NCBI RefSeq assembly: GCF_020509005.1 | Contig: NC_063017.1 | Span: 1 to 64,000, forward strand | Source: Fulvia fulva | Taxonomy: Eukaryota > Ascomycota > Dothideomycetes > Mycosphaerellales > Mycosphaerellaceae | Length of the DNA: 64,000 nt | Direction: 5' to 3' | Shown: positions 44,144-54,649 of the stretch, piece after piece | How positions within the stretch are numbered: the stretch's first letter is position 1 | Layout of the letters: each line of letters begins with the position of its first letter | Position numbers and translations under genes: made by a program | The notes under the pieces: generated by a model | Told to the model about the DNA's origin: nothing | The model's database searches: none | What the model saw: only the letters and a program-made list of their open reading frames with translations

Positions 44144-44704
44144 CTAGGCATAGCACACAGCATCAGCTTGTGGGATCGCTTGATGCTCTAGCATACGCGC
44201 CAGCAACTTCACTCTCGACCGTACGCCTACTTCTTTGCCTTGCAGACAATCTTTGCACTCTTCGGGCGTCCTTCCTTGCCATGGATGTCTCTGAAGTGCC
44301 CGCTGCACGAACCAAGCTTCTCCCACGTATTCGCCTACGCCACGGTCAGCAGGGGACTCCTCGCACGACAGGATAGCACCTACATGTCGAAGCTGACCCA
44401 GATACCGTCCTTCACAGTGCTCATCCTCCCAGACTTGGATCTCGCAGTCGCCGTAATCGCTAAGCTCCCAGCCCCAAGGCATCCTCGGCGCCCACTGATA
44501 CACGAAAGTAGTGAACGGCTCTCCATCTTTCCAGGAGTGGCCGTGTTTTCCGATGATGGTGTCCTTGCCAATAGCTGTGTCTGGCTGGCATTCTGTGCCG
44601 TCGTATCATTGAAAATGGATGTTCATGTCCCAGTTGAAGGCCGAGGCACTGCTTGGGACGATGGCCAGGGCTGCTGCCACGAGAACAGCGATCTTGATCT
44701 GCAT
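44144..44704 (-). pseudogene. Secreted protein gene with an in-frame TGA
   Basis: The ATG at 44704 starts a typical signal peptide (MQIKIAVLVAAALAIVPS, ending SASA). The same frame continues for more than 150 codons with coding character: YDGTECQPDTAIGKD, WELSDYGDCEIQVWEDEH and RTPEECKDCLQGKE, with about six cysteines. It is interrupted once, by TGA at 44608-44606, ten codons after the cleavage site. An intron that removes the stop (donor GTGCCT, acceptor CACAG) is in phase but would delete the cleavage region, so a nonsense mutation is more likely. The family is unknown; the pattern is that of small secreted fungal proteins. Confidence 0.55.
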
Positions 44705-45479
44705 TTTCTGGGGTGGTAATGAGGAGAATAACTTACCAGGCACGGTTGCTACGAAGCAAGAATTTACATCCAGGCTGTCCTCAGACCCGTCCGTATGGCA
44801 CGCTTGGCCGGATCACGTAACATATATTCTCCATGCTGACCAGCTCCATCACACTGGGATTCGAAATTTCAACGTCAACAGCATCGCGTCCTCACTCAAG
44901 CGGCCAAAGGACGCAGGTTCTAAGATCGCAATTTTAGGAAGCGAAACGCGTCGTGCAGCGCATGCCTCGAATGCATACCACAGATCAACTTACTGCTCGA
45001 TGCCTGGTAGAAAGCGACCGCGACTGTGACCAGCGTAGTATGCTCCAAGCGCCTTGAAAGTGTCGAAGTGATGCACGCCACGCTCGAGCGCATCTGCTTT
45101 GTAGGTGCTTCTGTGCAGCGTTGAAGCCATCGTCGAGATCAACGGGACGGTCGATGTCTCGTCGCAACATCAATGATTTTCAGATTGCTCCCGCACGGCA
45201 CTACTGCCAACGTCACCAACGCCGATGCCAACGCTAACGACTCTTCGATTTGAATGGGAGACTACATCACGCGTGGCTCCACGGCCAACATCAGCATTGA
45301 GGCGAGACCAGCAGTTCCTGGCACGATTGTGTAGGGGTAGACAATGTGTCCAAGCAGTGCTCCGCGCGCTTGAATGCTCGACGCGCTCGAGCGCTTCCAT
45401 TTTGCAAGCAGTGCAATGCAGCGATATAGCCATGGAAGCGATTGGAAACCACTCAACGTCTTGTAGTGATATGGTCAAT
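44705..45479. other. Intergenic region, nothing recognised
   Basis: About 775 bp between two decayed genes. It contains only short frames without motif support. Confidence 0.35.
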
Positions 45480-47900
45480 TTATGGCTGCTGCTGTACCGC
45501 CACCGGCTGACACACAATCTCCTCATCCCCAACATTCTTCACCGGACTAAGCAGCATCGGCGGCAAATACATCCTCCCTCTCCCCCACCGACGACAGTCA
45601 CCGCCTCCTTCCCATCCTCAGTCGGTAGATCGACCAAATACCCACGATCTTCCCACTCTTGCCCTCCAATATACGCCACCGGACTCGGATCAATACGCCG
45701 CATCTCCAACCATCGCTGATACAGCGTCTTCGCAAACCCAGCTTCCACAAACCATGTCGTGCCTGCAAGATTATGCGATCGATCGTAAATCCAGATGCTA
45801 TCGCTTCTCTGGCCCCACTGCGCTTCTTTGTCACGCTGCGCGTTGAGGGCCGCGTCAAGGTACCAGCCGGGCCATTTACGGTCTTTCCAGACAGGATGGG
45901 GTGCGTAGACAGCTTTCAGGCCATGATGTAGTGCTGCAGTAGCTGGCCACATCTCTCCAGCCATCGTCCTGCCGGCTAGGTTCTCTACATGCATGGCGTA
46001 TAGCAGCCTTCTGCTCAAGCGCATATGCGAGCCGATGGTAGTGCGTCGGGCAATGTTCGCGAACTCTGCGTGGTGGAAGGTCGAGGCTTTGGGGTCATCT
46101 TCCGTGAACGTTGGAGCATAGTCTTTCAGGAAGTTCCAGATCATGTCCTTGAAGGCCCTGTCCACGTCGACTGGGTTCCAGATTGGTTGGAAAGTGATTA
46201 GATCAGCTTCCTCTTTGGAGCCTCAGTTAAAGTCGTCTTCCTCGATCGGCTTCAAAGGTTTAGGACCGATGGGCTTCTGCTTTTGTTTATCCCAAGATTG
46301 TTCGCCCCAGATTGGCTTGTAGCCATGTTCCCTTGCCGTTTTCTCGACAGCATCGTAAGTAGACCGCTTGAACTCGTCATAAGACCCGTGCACCAAGGGT
46401 ACGTAGAAGCGTTGATTCAGTTCTCACATGTCCTTCCTTGGTACGCTTTTTGCAAAACGCGAAACGCCTTCAAGCAGTTCATACCAGTTGCCAGTATACC
46501 TCACGTTCGGGTCCCAATTCCAGACGTCGTCGTATTCAGGATGCTTTATGCTGAACTACTGTGTAGCCATGTGGGGATGCCAAAAGGGGTCCCAATTTCC
46601 AAACTTCGGATACTAGTCTTCGAAGAGCTTGTCATTCCACTGTATGCTGATGCTGCGGAACTCCTGGGGGACGATCCGTAGCATGTCTTGGTAGAGCTGA
46701 TCATTCGTCCAGATGTCCATGTTCTTGTTGTCGACCTCAACCAGAAGGAAGACTTGATACTCCCCCCCGGTTCTGTCTCTCGTCGTGTTCGAACTTGTAC
46801 TCCTCAGAAATGCGAACCAATATAGCAGTACGGTGTTGGTAGCTTGGCGACCGCACTTGCTGCCCGTGAGGCGCATGCTCTGCGGCTTGGGGTCTGTCCT
46901 TTACTGATTTCACATCTGACGGCTGACGAGCTTCAGGCATATATCGATCTCTGTTGGCGACTAGACATCGGTCCTGAAGTCTTTTGAAGTCGACAGAGTT
47001 CCAGTCTGGCCTACTGACTGGCCTTTGCCAATATTTGGGAGAGTCAATGCCTTCTTGACCAAAGCCGTAGGGTCCGTACCGATGGTAGCGGTCAACACAG
47101 TGGCTATAGACGGACGTTCCTGTCAAGTTGGCATAACCGATTGCCGCCTCAGGAAATCCACCCGGCAGCATGTCGTATACCTTGAGCACATCCTCATCGC
47201 TTTCGTTCAGAAGTTTGCCACGTACGCCCTCAAAAGCAACATACGTCCCGCGCCACTGCTGTTTCCACGATTCCGAGTTGTAGTCTGGGTAGGGTGAGTA
47301 TGGCTGAGGCTCAGCTTTGACATCCTTGACGCCACTACGAAGATAGAAACCATTATCCCAAGGAAGTCCTTCCCACCTGTTTGGATCATAGTCCTGGTCG
47401 CGATAGCCATTGTAAGGTGGATAATGTGCTTCATCGTTGGGAGGTGTCCAAAGGCCGAGCAGGTCTTTGATTTTGGTCTTCACTTGGGCATATGTCAAGC
47501 GCTGTTGCGTTGTCGGGGGCGGTACATGATGTTCTGCTGCTGGAGGCGGTGGCCGCACCGGTGCAGGCGATGCAAATGGTGGCGAAGACTGATGTCCCTC
47601 AGCCTGATCGGCGAGGTCCGTTGCTACATTGCTCTCGACAGGATGCTTGACATCGTCGTGCTTCTGCCATGAGATCTTGGAGTTACGCCACTCTGATACG
47701 TAAGCCCAACTGCGATGTTGTGCCTGCGTGAGCAAAAAGATGGTGATGATGAAAGCAGCGATGCCAAAGAAGGCGATCTTGCGTCTCGGAACGAAGGACC
47801 ACATTTCGGCCGAGGTGACGGCAAGCATCCGGCGGCTTGGTACCCTCGGTATCGCGATTGTTTGTGACACTTTCAGACCATCTTCCTGAGATGTACCCAT
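45480..47900 (-). pseudogene. DUF3405-type putative glycosyltransferase, multiply disrupted
   Basis: The minus strand encodes a type II membrane protein: a short cytosolic N-terminus (ATG 47900), one anchor (IAFFGIAAFIITIFLLT), a Pro-rich stem and a luminal domain. The luminal part matches the fungal DUF3405 family (RTAILVRISEEYKFEHDER, EYQVFLLVEVDNKNMDIWTN, QEFRSISIQWNDKLFED, HPEYDDVWNWDPNVRYTGNW, FKDMIWNFLKDYAP). The frame is broken by an extra base in a seven-C run at 46762-46768 (plus strand), by stops at 46615-46613 (TAG), 46558-46556 (TAG), 46426-46424 (TGA) and 46225-46223 (TGA), and by a shift near 45570 before the C-terminus. All four stops can arise from Trp or Gln codons by one transition. 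Family members are presumed Golgi glycosyltransferases; this copy cannot work. Confidence 0.85.
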
Positions 47901-48657
47901 CTCCAATCTGTTCAAATGCCTTCATCAGGAGTCTTCAACAACAGCTGTGAATAGCGTCTGACAAGACTAGCATGACGCGTTGGCATGCGTTAGAGAGTGC
48001 TTCAAACAGACCAGGATCCCTGGAACACGCGGCACCTCACACGACGACCACCACGTTGTCTGACCTGCCAACCTTGGACTCTATATAGCTGTCTGGACCT
48101 CGCATCACTACGACACTTCTTGCTTTGTTGATGCACAGCTCGAGCAGACTGCTGCTGCACTGCTTGGGCGTGCCGACTATCAGCATCGCAAGTTCAGCCG
48201 CTTGCTCTTGCTGCTCTGCGAACAGCCTGCACTGAGTTGCCATCCAGTTCAGCCGGTAGCTCCTCCCTCGAGAACATAGGCATCCTCCCGCCAAACGGAA
48301 CTCGTGAAAGGCTCCTCTCATGTCTGGAACGCTGGATACCTTGCTCTGCATCTAAACGTGGCGTTGGCGAGGCGAAAAGTCTCGTACAACTCGCTTTCAC
48401 TGGATATGGCCTGGACGGATCTTGTAATCACAATCCATCAAAATCTTCAGTCTGGTGATCGGACCTTCGCTTGCATAGTATAAGACAATCATTCAGTTGG
48501 GAGAGGTCGACTCGACGATAGATTGATGGATCAGGAGAAATTGTATGCTATGCACGTTGTCTGCTGAAAGATACTACCTAAGAACATTTATGCGCTTACC
48601 TACACTCAACAACATGCGCAACAGCTGAGCTGCTGGCCACCATGCCTACTGTACTGC
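47901..48657. other. Intergenic region, nothing recognised
   Basis: About 760 bp between the DUF3405 pseudogene and the next minus-strand gene. No supported feature; the right end is the 3' flank of the proline-rich gene. Confidence 0.35.
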
Positions 48658-49782
48658 TCAATTCGGCGATCTGGGGACCTGAAAATCATACCTGCCAGCT
48701 TGTGGAAGCCCTGCCTGCTGCTGCGCAATCACCGCCGCATAGTCCCCCTCACTGACAACTCCACACCGTCCCGTCATAGGGTTCCGCTGCACCCCAGCGT
48801 ACCCTGCGAAGTCCCGATAAGGGTAGCGATGCGGCAACTTATTCCGTGGCTTGCAAGCAAAGCACCAGGGAGAATTTTTCGTCTGTAGCTCAACACCTCC
48901 TGGCTGGGCCTCATACTGACCTGCCGATGTTGATCGCGGAGCTTGACAGTTCGGCGTCCAATCCTTGATCGATGTCGTCTCATTGTGGTAACCTGAGTCT
49001 TGACCCTCATAGTCTATTTGAGTTGGCGTGCGAGTGCCCTCGGACCTGGATTGATGTACATGGGCTGTAGCATGCTTGGGGGCTCGCGACTGGTGCGTAT
49101 CGATACCTACAGATATCGTCTTTGGAACCTGCGCACTCACAACCCCAGCAGGGGCTTTGCTGAACTCACTACCACTGTCCGAGTCAGTCGCAACAGACGG
49201 GGAGAAGTAGTCGCAAACTCTTGCCTGACGACTATGCTGCTGCTTCGGGCCAGGCTTCGGTCGCGGAGGAGGCTTTGGTTGAGATGGAGGTCGCGGACCA
49301 GACGGAGGAGGCAGAGGGCGTGGAAGGAGTGGGACGGGAGGGTCGGGCGGCGGCCTTCGCGGGCCTGACAATCCAACGGCATAAGGTGCGGGCGTGAAAG
49401 CATCATTCATACTCTGATACCCATAGCTCCCATGTGCATGCCAGCGTGGATTCCAGTGATTGCAACGACCCCGGGGATGTTGTCGCCACGAGCCATACCC
49501 AGGCTGACGAGCGATTCCAGCCGTGTCAGGAGGTTGGAAGGGCACGGGAATCTGCGAAAGCGATTGCCAGTCATCGGGGTGTCGTCCTCGACGGGGTGGC
49601 CATTGAGGATATCCGGGATGAGAACACGCCGGAGCGTATGGAGTTGGCGGTCGTGTCGATGCTTCGAATTGACGCCTCAAAGCAGCTTGGTACTGCAGGT
49701 AATCGGGAGAGGGGGCGTCGGGGGCGCTTTGACCGTTCATGTAGTAGGTTGGATAGTAAGACATGTCGCTCTGGTGGTGCAT
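48658..49782 (-). CDS. Proline-rich protein of unknown function
   Basis: Single-exon minus-strand ORF of 374 aa (MHHQSDMSYYPTYYMNGQ; a second start MSYYPTYY six codons in is equally good). The N-terminal half is Pro/Tyr/Gln/Arg-rich. The centre holds a long poly-proline tract (RPPPDPPVPLLPRPLPPP onwards), and the C-terminal third is ordered-looking: WCFACKPRNKLPHRYPYRDF, GYAGVQRNPMTGRCGVVSEGDYAAVI. No known domain is recognised. The proline tract could bind SH3/WW or profilin-like partners, but that is inference. Confidence 0.65.
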   Translation of the reverse strand: MHHQSDMSYYPTYYMNGQSAPDAPSPDYLQYQAALRRQFEASTRPPTPYAPACSHPGYPQWPPRRGRHPDDWQSLSQIPVPFQPPDTAGIARQPGYGSWRQHPRGRCNHWNPRWHAHGSYGYQSMNDAFTPAPYAVGLSGPRRPPPDPPVPLLPRPLPPPSGPRPPSQPKPPPRPKPGPKQQHSRQARVCDYFSPSVATDSDSGSEFSKAPAGVVSAQVPKTISVGIDTHQSRAPKHATAHVHQSRSEGTRTPTQIDYEGQDSGYHNETTSIKDWTPNCQAPRSTSAGQYEAQPGGVELQTKNSPWCFACKPRNKLPHRYPYRDFAGYAGVQRNPMTGRCGVVSEGDYAAVIAQQQAGLPQAGRYDFQVPRSPN

Positions 49783-50233
49783 TTTCGGAGTCCATGAGTG
49801 CTAGGCATGGGTATGTATAGTACTGCGCCGCAGGTTCTGAGATCTCAGAGATCCGATGCGATCTGTTTGCGACCTGACTTGACATGATCTAGTAATGAAG
49901 ACGGCCTGCAAACATCCAGTGCGCACCGCATCGTAGCCATTCCTGATCGAGATCACGCAGGTCGAATCTGGCTATATTTCTTGTAGGTCAGTCCATCGTG
50001 AAAGTGGTGATCTGGAGGTTGCAGGAAGCATAATGGCATCGCGACATCCATGGCTTACATCAATCGCAAGAACATGGAATCGGATTGTCATTTCACTAAG
50101 TGTTATTGTTTCTGCTGCTCTTACGTCGCTTCGTGATCATTAACATTCTTCTCAATATCGGGTCAGGCATGTCTCCGTACCAGACTCGCACAGCTCGAGA
50201 GGGTAAGGACGCTGAACTTCATGCAATAGCTGG
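49783..50233. other. Intergenic region, nothing recognised
   Basis: About 450 bp that should include the promoter of the proline-rich gene. No other signal. Confidence 0.35.
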
Positions 50234-50600
50234 TCAGATCGGAATCAAGCTATGCGATCTTGGCGTCGATGGACACGATGGCGTGAGGCTATGATTGCGA
50301 GATTCGATCGATGCGTGTTGACTGGAGCAAACATGCCGCACTACTGAGGCTCGACGACGTGCATAAGATCGTCCAGGTCCAGCAGCTTTGTCAATGGTCT
50401 TTGGCAACAAAACGATGGCTCCAATGTTCAGACCATACGGTGTCGTCCCACCAGGCTGTCCAGTATCCAACGGCAGCTGCCCTTCCTGTGATGTCAGCTT
50501 GGCTCGCACTCAGCCCTCGATCAGCATCACCGTGTTGAGCCTTTACTTCAGCGTTGTCGTCTCGGCTTTTGCTATGTGGAGATGGTAAGGGAGATGACAT
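50234..50600 (-). CDS. Small spliced gene of unknown function
   Basis: Exon 1 (50600-50547) encodes MSSPLPSPHSKSRDDNAE. A well-formed 61-nt intron follows (50546-50486: GTAAAG donor, GCTGAC branch site, CACAG acceptor, phase 0). Exon 2 reads EGQLPLDTGQPGGTTPYGLN, IGAIVLLPKTIDKAAGPGRS and stays open to 50234. The intron is the main support. The last 30 codons have low complexity, and another frame there (LLDLDDLMHVVEPQ then stop) is also protein-like. No domain is recognised. It is the last possible gene before the RIP block. Confidence 0.35.
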
Positions 50601-51170
50601 GACTCCAGCACGAGGCCTGCGGGAACCAGGAGGTACTCGAGAATGCTGATAGGTGGATCAGAGCTGAGGAGGAAAGAGAGACCGCAGCAGGACCTGTGAT
50701 AAGGAAATATTTTCAAGATACAATACTGTTCAATGTGGCTCACACGTGTGTCACTGCTGTCAAATCAAGCCTGTGCTTGTGTAGTGTCATCTGCTTGGCT
50801 CTGAGGATGAACCACTGAAAGTATGGTACATGCGGCGTACCAAGGAGGCCGTTGTTTCGGCGCGTCTTGTCGCATCGCATCGCATCGCATCGCATCATTG
50901 CTCGAGCAATCCACCATTTCAGCAGAAGGGTTGAGTATGAGTGCAGAGTGATAAGTCTCTTGGATCGTGCTGAGCGTGTTGACTGCAGTATATTGTTGAT
51001 TGAGTGAGGCTGAAAAGAGTCCATCTTCCGAGGTTCCCGACTCAAAATAAACTCCTCGGCATTCGGACCCGCGAGATGATCGCCGGTCTGCCAAATGCCG
51101 ATCACTTTTTGTCGGGATCTTGGCCTGCAGTGTCTTAAAATGCCCCAACACTAGGAGTGGGTCCTGCTTA
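50601..51170. other. Last unmutated interval before the RIP block
   Basis: About 570 bp without a supported gene. It includes a pentanucleotide microsatellite, (CGCAT)n, at about 50872-50896. Confidence 0.4.
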
Positions 51171-51600
51171 CGAGATTAGCGTTCTCTCTCTTCCGGGAAT
51201 ATGGACAAACTTCTTTCTGACCTTACCGTTACTAATTAAAGCCGATCTTCTACCTCTTTTACTAGGTTCTTAGTATTATTAACTATAGACGGCTTTAAGC
51301 TACTCGTATCGCGATCCGAGCGTATATATAGTATTAATGAGCTGAGGGCCTCCTTTAGACCCTGAAATTTACGCGTCGAATCTCGTTAACCTTTAACGGT
51401 TAATTACGTAGTAGGGGTATATAGGGGTACTACTAAGATATATATAGTTAGGAGGCGACCTTAGTAGGAGGCTAGGAGTTACGAAGAATCTCTCTATAAG
51501 GCAAAAATACGGGAATCTAAAAATTTCAGATTTATTATCTTTTAGGATCACTATATATATTTTACGGCCCGTAGACCGGCAAGTATATATACTATTAAAC
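51171..51600. repeat. RIP-mutated sequence of unidentified origin
   Basis: From about 51175 base composition changes abruptly: TpA becomes very frequent while CpA and TpG almost vanish, the standard RIP signature. This first 430-bp piece does not match the copia or LINE sequence to its right closely enough for me to name it. It may be the degraded edge of the copia copy beside it or another repeat. Confidence 0.6.
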
Positions 51601-54600
51601 AGGTATAGTATATATATATACGGAAGTCATAGATGTCGTATTTTCGAAGGGTCCGTAGATATCGATAGATATAAGCGTAAGTCTTTCGTTCTTTCGTTCT
51701 ACGACAGCGCCTTTAAACTTCCGTATATTCGCGATAGAGTATACCTTATAGTTATACTCGTCCGGGATAGGAATCGGGTCCTTCTTATTACTTACCCTAT
51801 AGACGTTCCGGAGCAATCCTTTACCTAGGTGTACGAATCTTCTAACGTGCTTTACTACTAAGCGGGCTATACTACCGAGCGGGCTACTTTTGCTAAGAAC
51901 TATACTACTTCTATAGATATAGCTATATAACTACTATTATAGCGTATATTGTCTTTAAACGAGGCCAAACTGACCTTAGCTATCTAGGCTACGAAACGCG
52001 ACGCGACGATTACGAATCGACTTACTATAAAGGTATACGACGCGTCTAGAACTATACTAGGGTATCGATTAAATAGACGACCTCCTCGGGGTGACTACGA
52101 GCCTAATTCGAAGAAGCTTATAGACCTAGAAGAGAGGGTGATACTTAAGTATATACTCGAGCTAGATCTTAGAGGTTTCCCGCTATTAAAGGCTAGTATA
52201 CGAGTAATAGCCGATTTATTACTATAAGAGAAGGGTCTTAAGCCCGCTAGTCTTAATTAGATAGACAGGTTTATTAGGCGGTATCGTAAGCTAAAGGTTC
52301 GTATAACACGTAGATACGATCGTTAGCAAGCCCTAATAGAAGATCTAGACGTTATCGAGAGGTAGTTCTTACTTATACGTAATATAAAGGAGAAGTATAG
52401 CATCCTTAACTAGGACACCTACAACTTCGACGAGATAGGGTTTATAATAGGTGTCATTACGTCTTAGAGCGTCGTTACGGGTTTAGAAAGGCGTAGTAGA
52501 AAGAGGAAGGTCGTTTAATAGGGTAATAGAGAATAGGTAATAGTGATTAAGACTATCTATATAGACGGAATAGCGCTCCTACCCTACGTCATCCTTATAG
52601 GCAAATAGTACATTAGTACCTAGTACTAAGACGGCAACTTGGGTCTAGACTAGACAATCGGGCTAATAGAGAACGGCTAGACTAATAATGAGTTCGGTAT
52701 ACGGTAGCTAGAGTATTTCTAGAACTATACTATAGCTCGTACGACTAGGGTATAGAGACTACTTATTATTAATAGCTACGAGGGCTACAACTCGAAGGCA
52801 TTCTAGAATCTATATAAGGAATACAAGATCTTAGCCCTATATATACTATCGTACGCCTCGTACTTACTCTAGCTATTAGATGTAGGTTGCTATTCGCCTT
52901 TAAAGAAGGTATACGGTACTTAGCTCTCGGGCTTAGTACGCTAGCGTATTACTTATATCGATAAAGTAGAGTTCCTACGCGCCTTCCCGGCAGCCTATAA
53001 CGCTATATTTAGATAGGAGAACATCCTATCGAGCTTTAGAGGCGCTAGTTTGGTTCTATTTAATCTATAGGTAGTGATAGACAAGCTTATTATTAAGCTA
53101 CGTACGCTAACCCCTCTAGCTCCGGACTCTACCCCTTAGGAGTCAAAGACACTACGAACTACAAAAGAATTCGACTCTTAATCGACACTAGTAACGAACA
53201 AAATGCGTGCCCGGGCAGGTTTATTGCTAAACTCGTTATAGGAAGGGGTATATTAGCTTATAAAAGGGAGTAGAAAGATAGCGTATTAGATAGCTCTTAT
53301 ACGAAGCGAGATTAGTAAGCTACGTAAGTCTAACGAGGCCCTTATATAGCGAAAAGTACGAAAGCGTAAGTACATTTAGTCTAGAGGGTCTCTAACCTTC
53401 GATAAGGCGTCGTAATTAATACCTCTAGAGGATACTAGGAAGTAGGAAGTAAGTAGAGAGTCGCTAGATAGTGTTCGGCTAGTACTAAGGCTACGACGCT
53501 ATAAGCGATATAGCGAGTCGGGGTATAACGTACGCACCTATTAAGTAGACTTACTAGATAGCGAAGAATCTAAAGAGGAATTGTCCTCCTAGTAACGATT
53601 CTATAGGATGTCGTCGTGTTAAGATACCGTCGAAATTAAAGTAGAAGTGGTATAGTCCTTAGTAAAAGTAGCCCGCTCGGTAGTATAGCCCGCTCGGTAG
53701 TAAAGCACGTTATACTAAAGCTCCTACTAATCCTCGGTAGTTACCGCGGCTAGAGCTTCCTCGTATAGTATCTCCGGGGGTCTATTATCTATCTAGTTTA
53801 GAGAGTCGGATATCGAAGATACTACCGGTACCCCCCTACGTAGTACTATTCGTACGATAGGCTTTCCGCTGTTATACTTAAGTATAAAGTTTAGAGATTC
53901 GATATCGAATTACTTACTAAACTACCTCTATTAAACTAGATTAACCCCGAGATTAGGAACAAATAAGACTTTCTCTAGCGCAATTTGTTTTCCCGTTAGG
54001 CCTCCTATAGTTACTATTCCTTTATAGAATGTATCTAGGTACCTCCTACCGACTTTAATTACTTTCCTTCTTACTAGTTTCCTAAGCGATCTAAATAGAG
54101 ACTTATTGTCAGTTATGTATAAGGAGGTATAGGAGTCTAGTAACTATTCGGAGGCGGGAAACTTGCCTTTTACTTCGGTAGTAGAATAGGCGACTTCGTC
54201 GTCGTATATTTCCTCGGCATCGCTTTCTCGTAAGGTATAGGCTCGTATCGCCTTTACCTTTGTCTTGTTGTCGGATTGGCTTCTCCTATCCTTCTACTAT
54301 TTCTTAGACTTCTTAAGGGCGTTTTAGGCCTTCTCTAGATCCCGGACTAGCTCTTCGTAGGACTTCTTCTCCGGTTACTTCTAGGTGTTCTTCTTTTTAA
54401 TAAACTCCTTTACGGAATCTAGTTCCGGACACGACATAACTAGGTAGTTACTAACTATAATATCTAGTTTCGTAAAGTACTTCTTTCCGTATATACGGTT
54501 AAGCGTTTCCTATATTAATAGAATAGGATAGCGATTCTTAATAGGAGGCTATCGCTAGTACTAATACCGGTACTAGTCTCGAGAGCTTTATCGAGGAAGC

Positions 54601-54640
54601 TATAGTTATATCGCGTTTATATAGATATATAGATTTGTTA
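51601..54640 (-). mobile_element. Ty1/copia retrotransposon fragment (copy 1), split by a DNA transposon
   Basis: The copy runs on the minus strand in two parts, 51601-51844 and 53713 to about 54640. The parts match copy 2 (60000-60920) base for base apart from transitions: the gag-knuckle region (near 54430), the protease-side region (near 54000) and the pre-integrase segment (NVYRVSNKKDPIPIPDEYNY, near 51760). It ends abruptly near 51600 just inside the integrase core, so the 3' half with reverse transcriptase is missing. Upstream of the CPEL knuckle (above about 54450) it no longer matches copy 2, so its 5' end is from a divergent relative or rearranged. Full of stops. Confidence 0.75.
51843..53712 (+). 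mobile_element. Fot1/pogo-like Tc1-mariner DNA transposon inserted in copia copy 1
   Basis: The element is 51845-53710 (1866 bp), with terminal inverted repeats of about 56 bp beginning ACGTGCTTTACTAC, 52 of 56 positions matching and all differences transitions. It is flanked by the TA target duplication (51843-51844 and 53711-53712); removing it restores the copia sequence TCTATACTAAAG. The plus strand holds a relic DDE transposase: YNFDEIG near 52420-52445 (first Asp), and near 52765 a degraded LLIINSYEGYNSKAF where Fot1-type enzymes have a D-G-H-G/E-S-H core, so the second catalytic Asp now reads Asn. Many TAG/TAA stops are present. It cannot encode a working enzyme. Confidence 0.9.
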
Positions 54641-54649
54641 TTCCCCTGT

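Noticed and set aside
9006..44704. Possible recoding of TGA as a sense codon, since three secreted-protein frames contain one TGA each
   Set aside because: Intact genes here, such as the Zn2Cys6 factor and the GPI-type protein, end with TGA, so it is a normal stop; point nonsense or intron placement is simpler.
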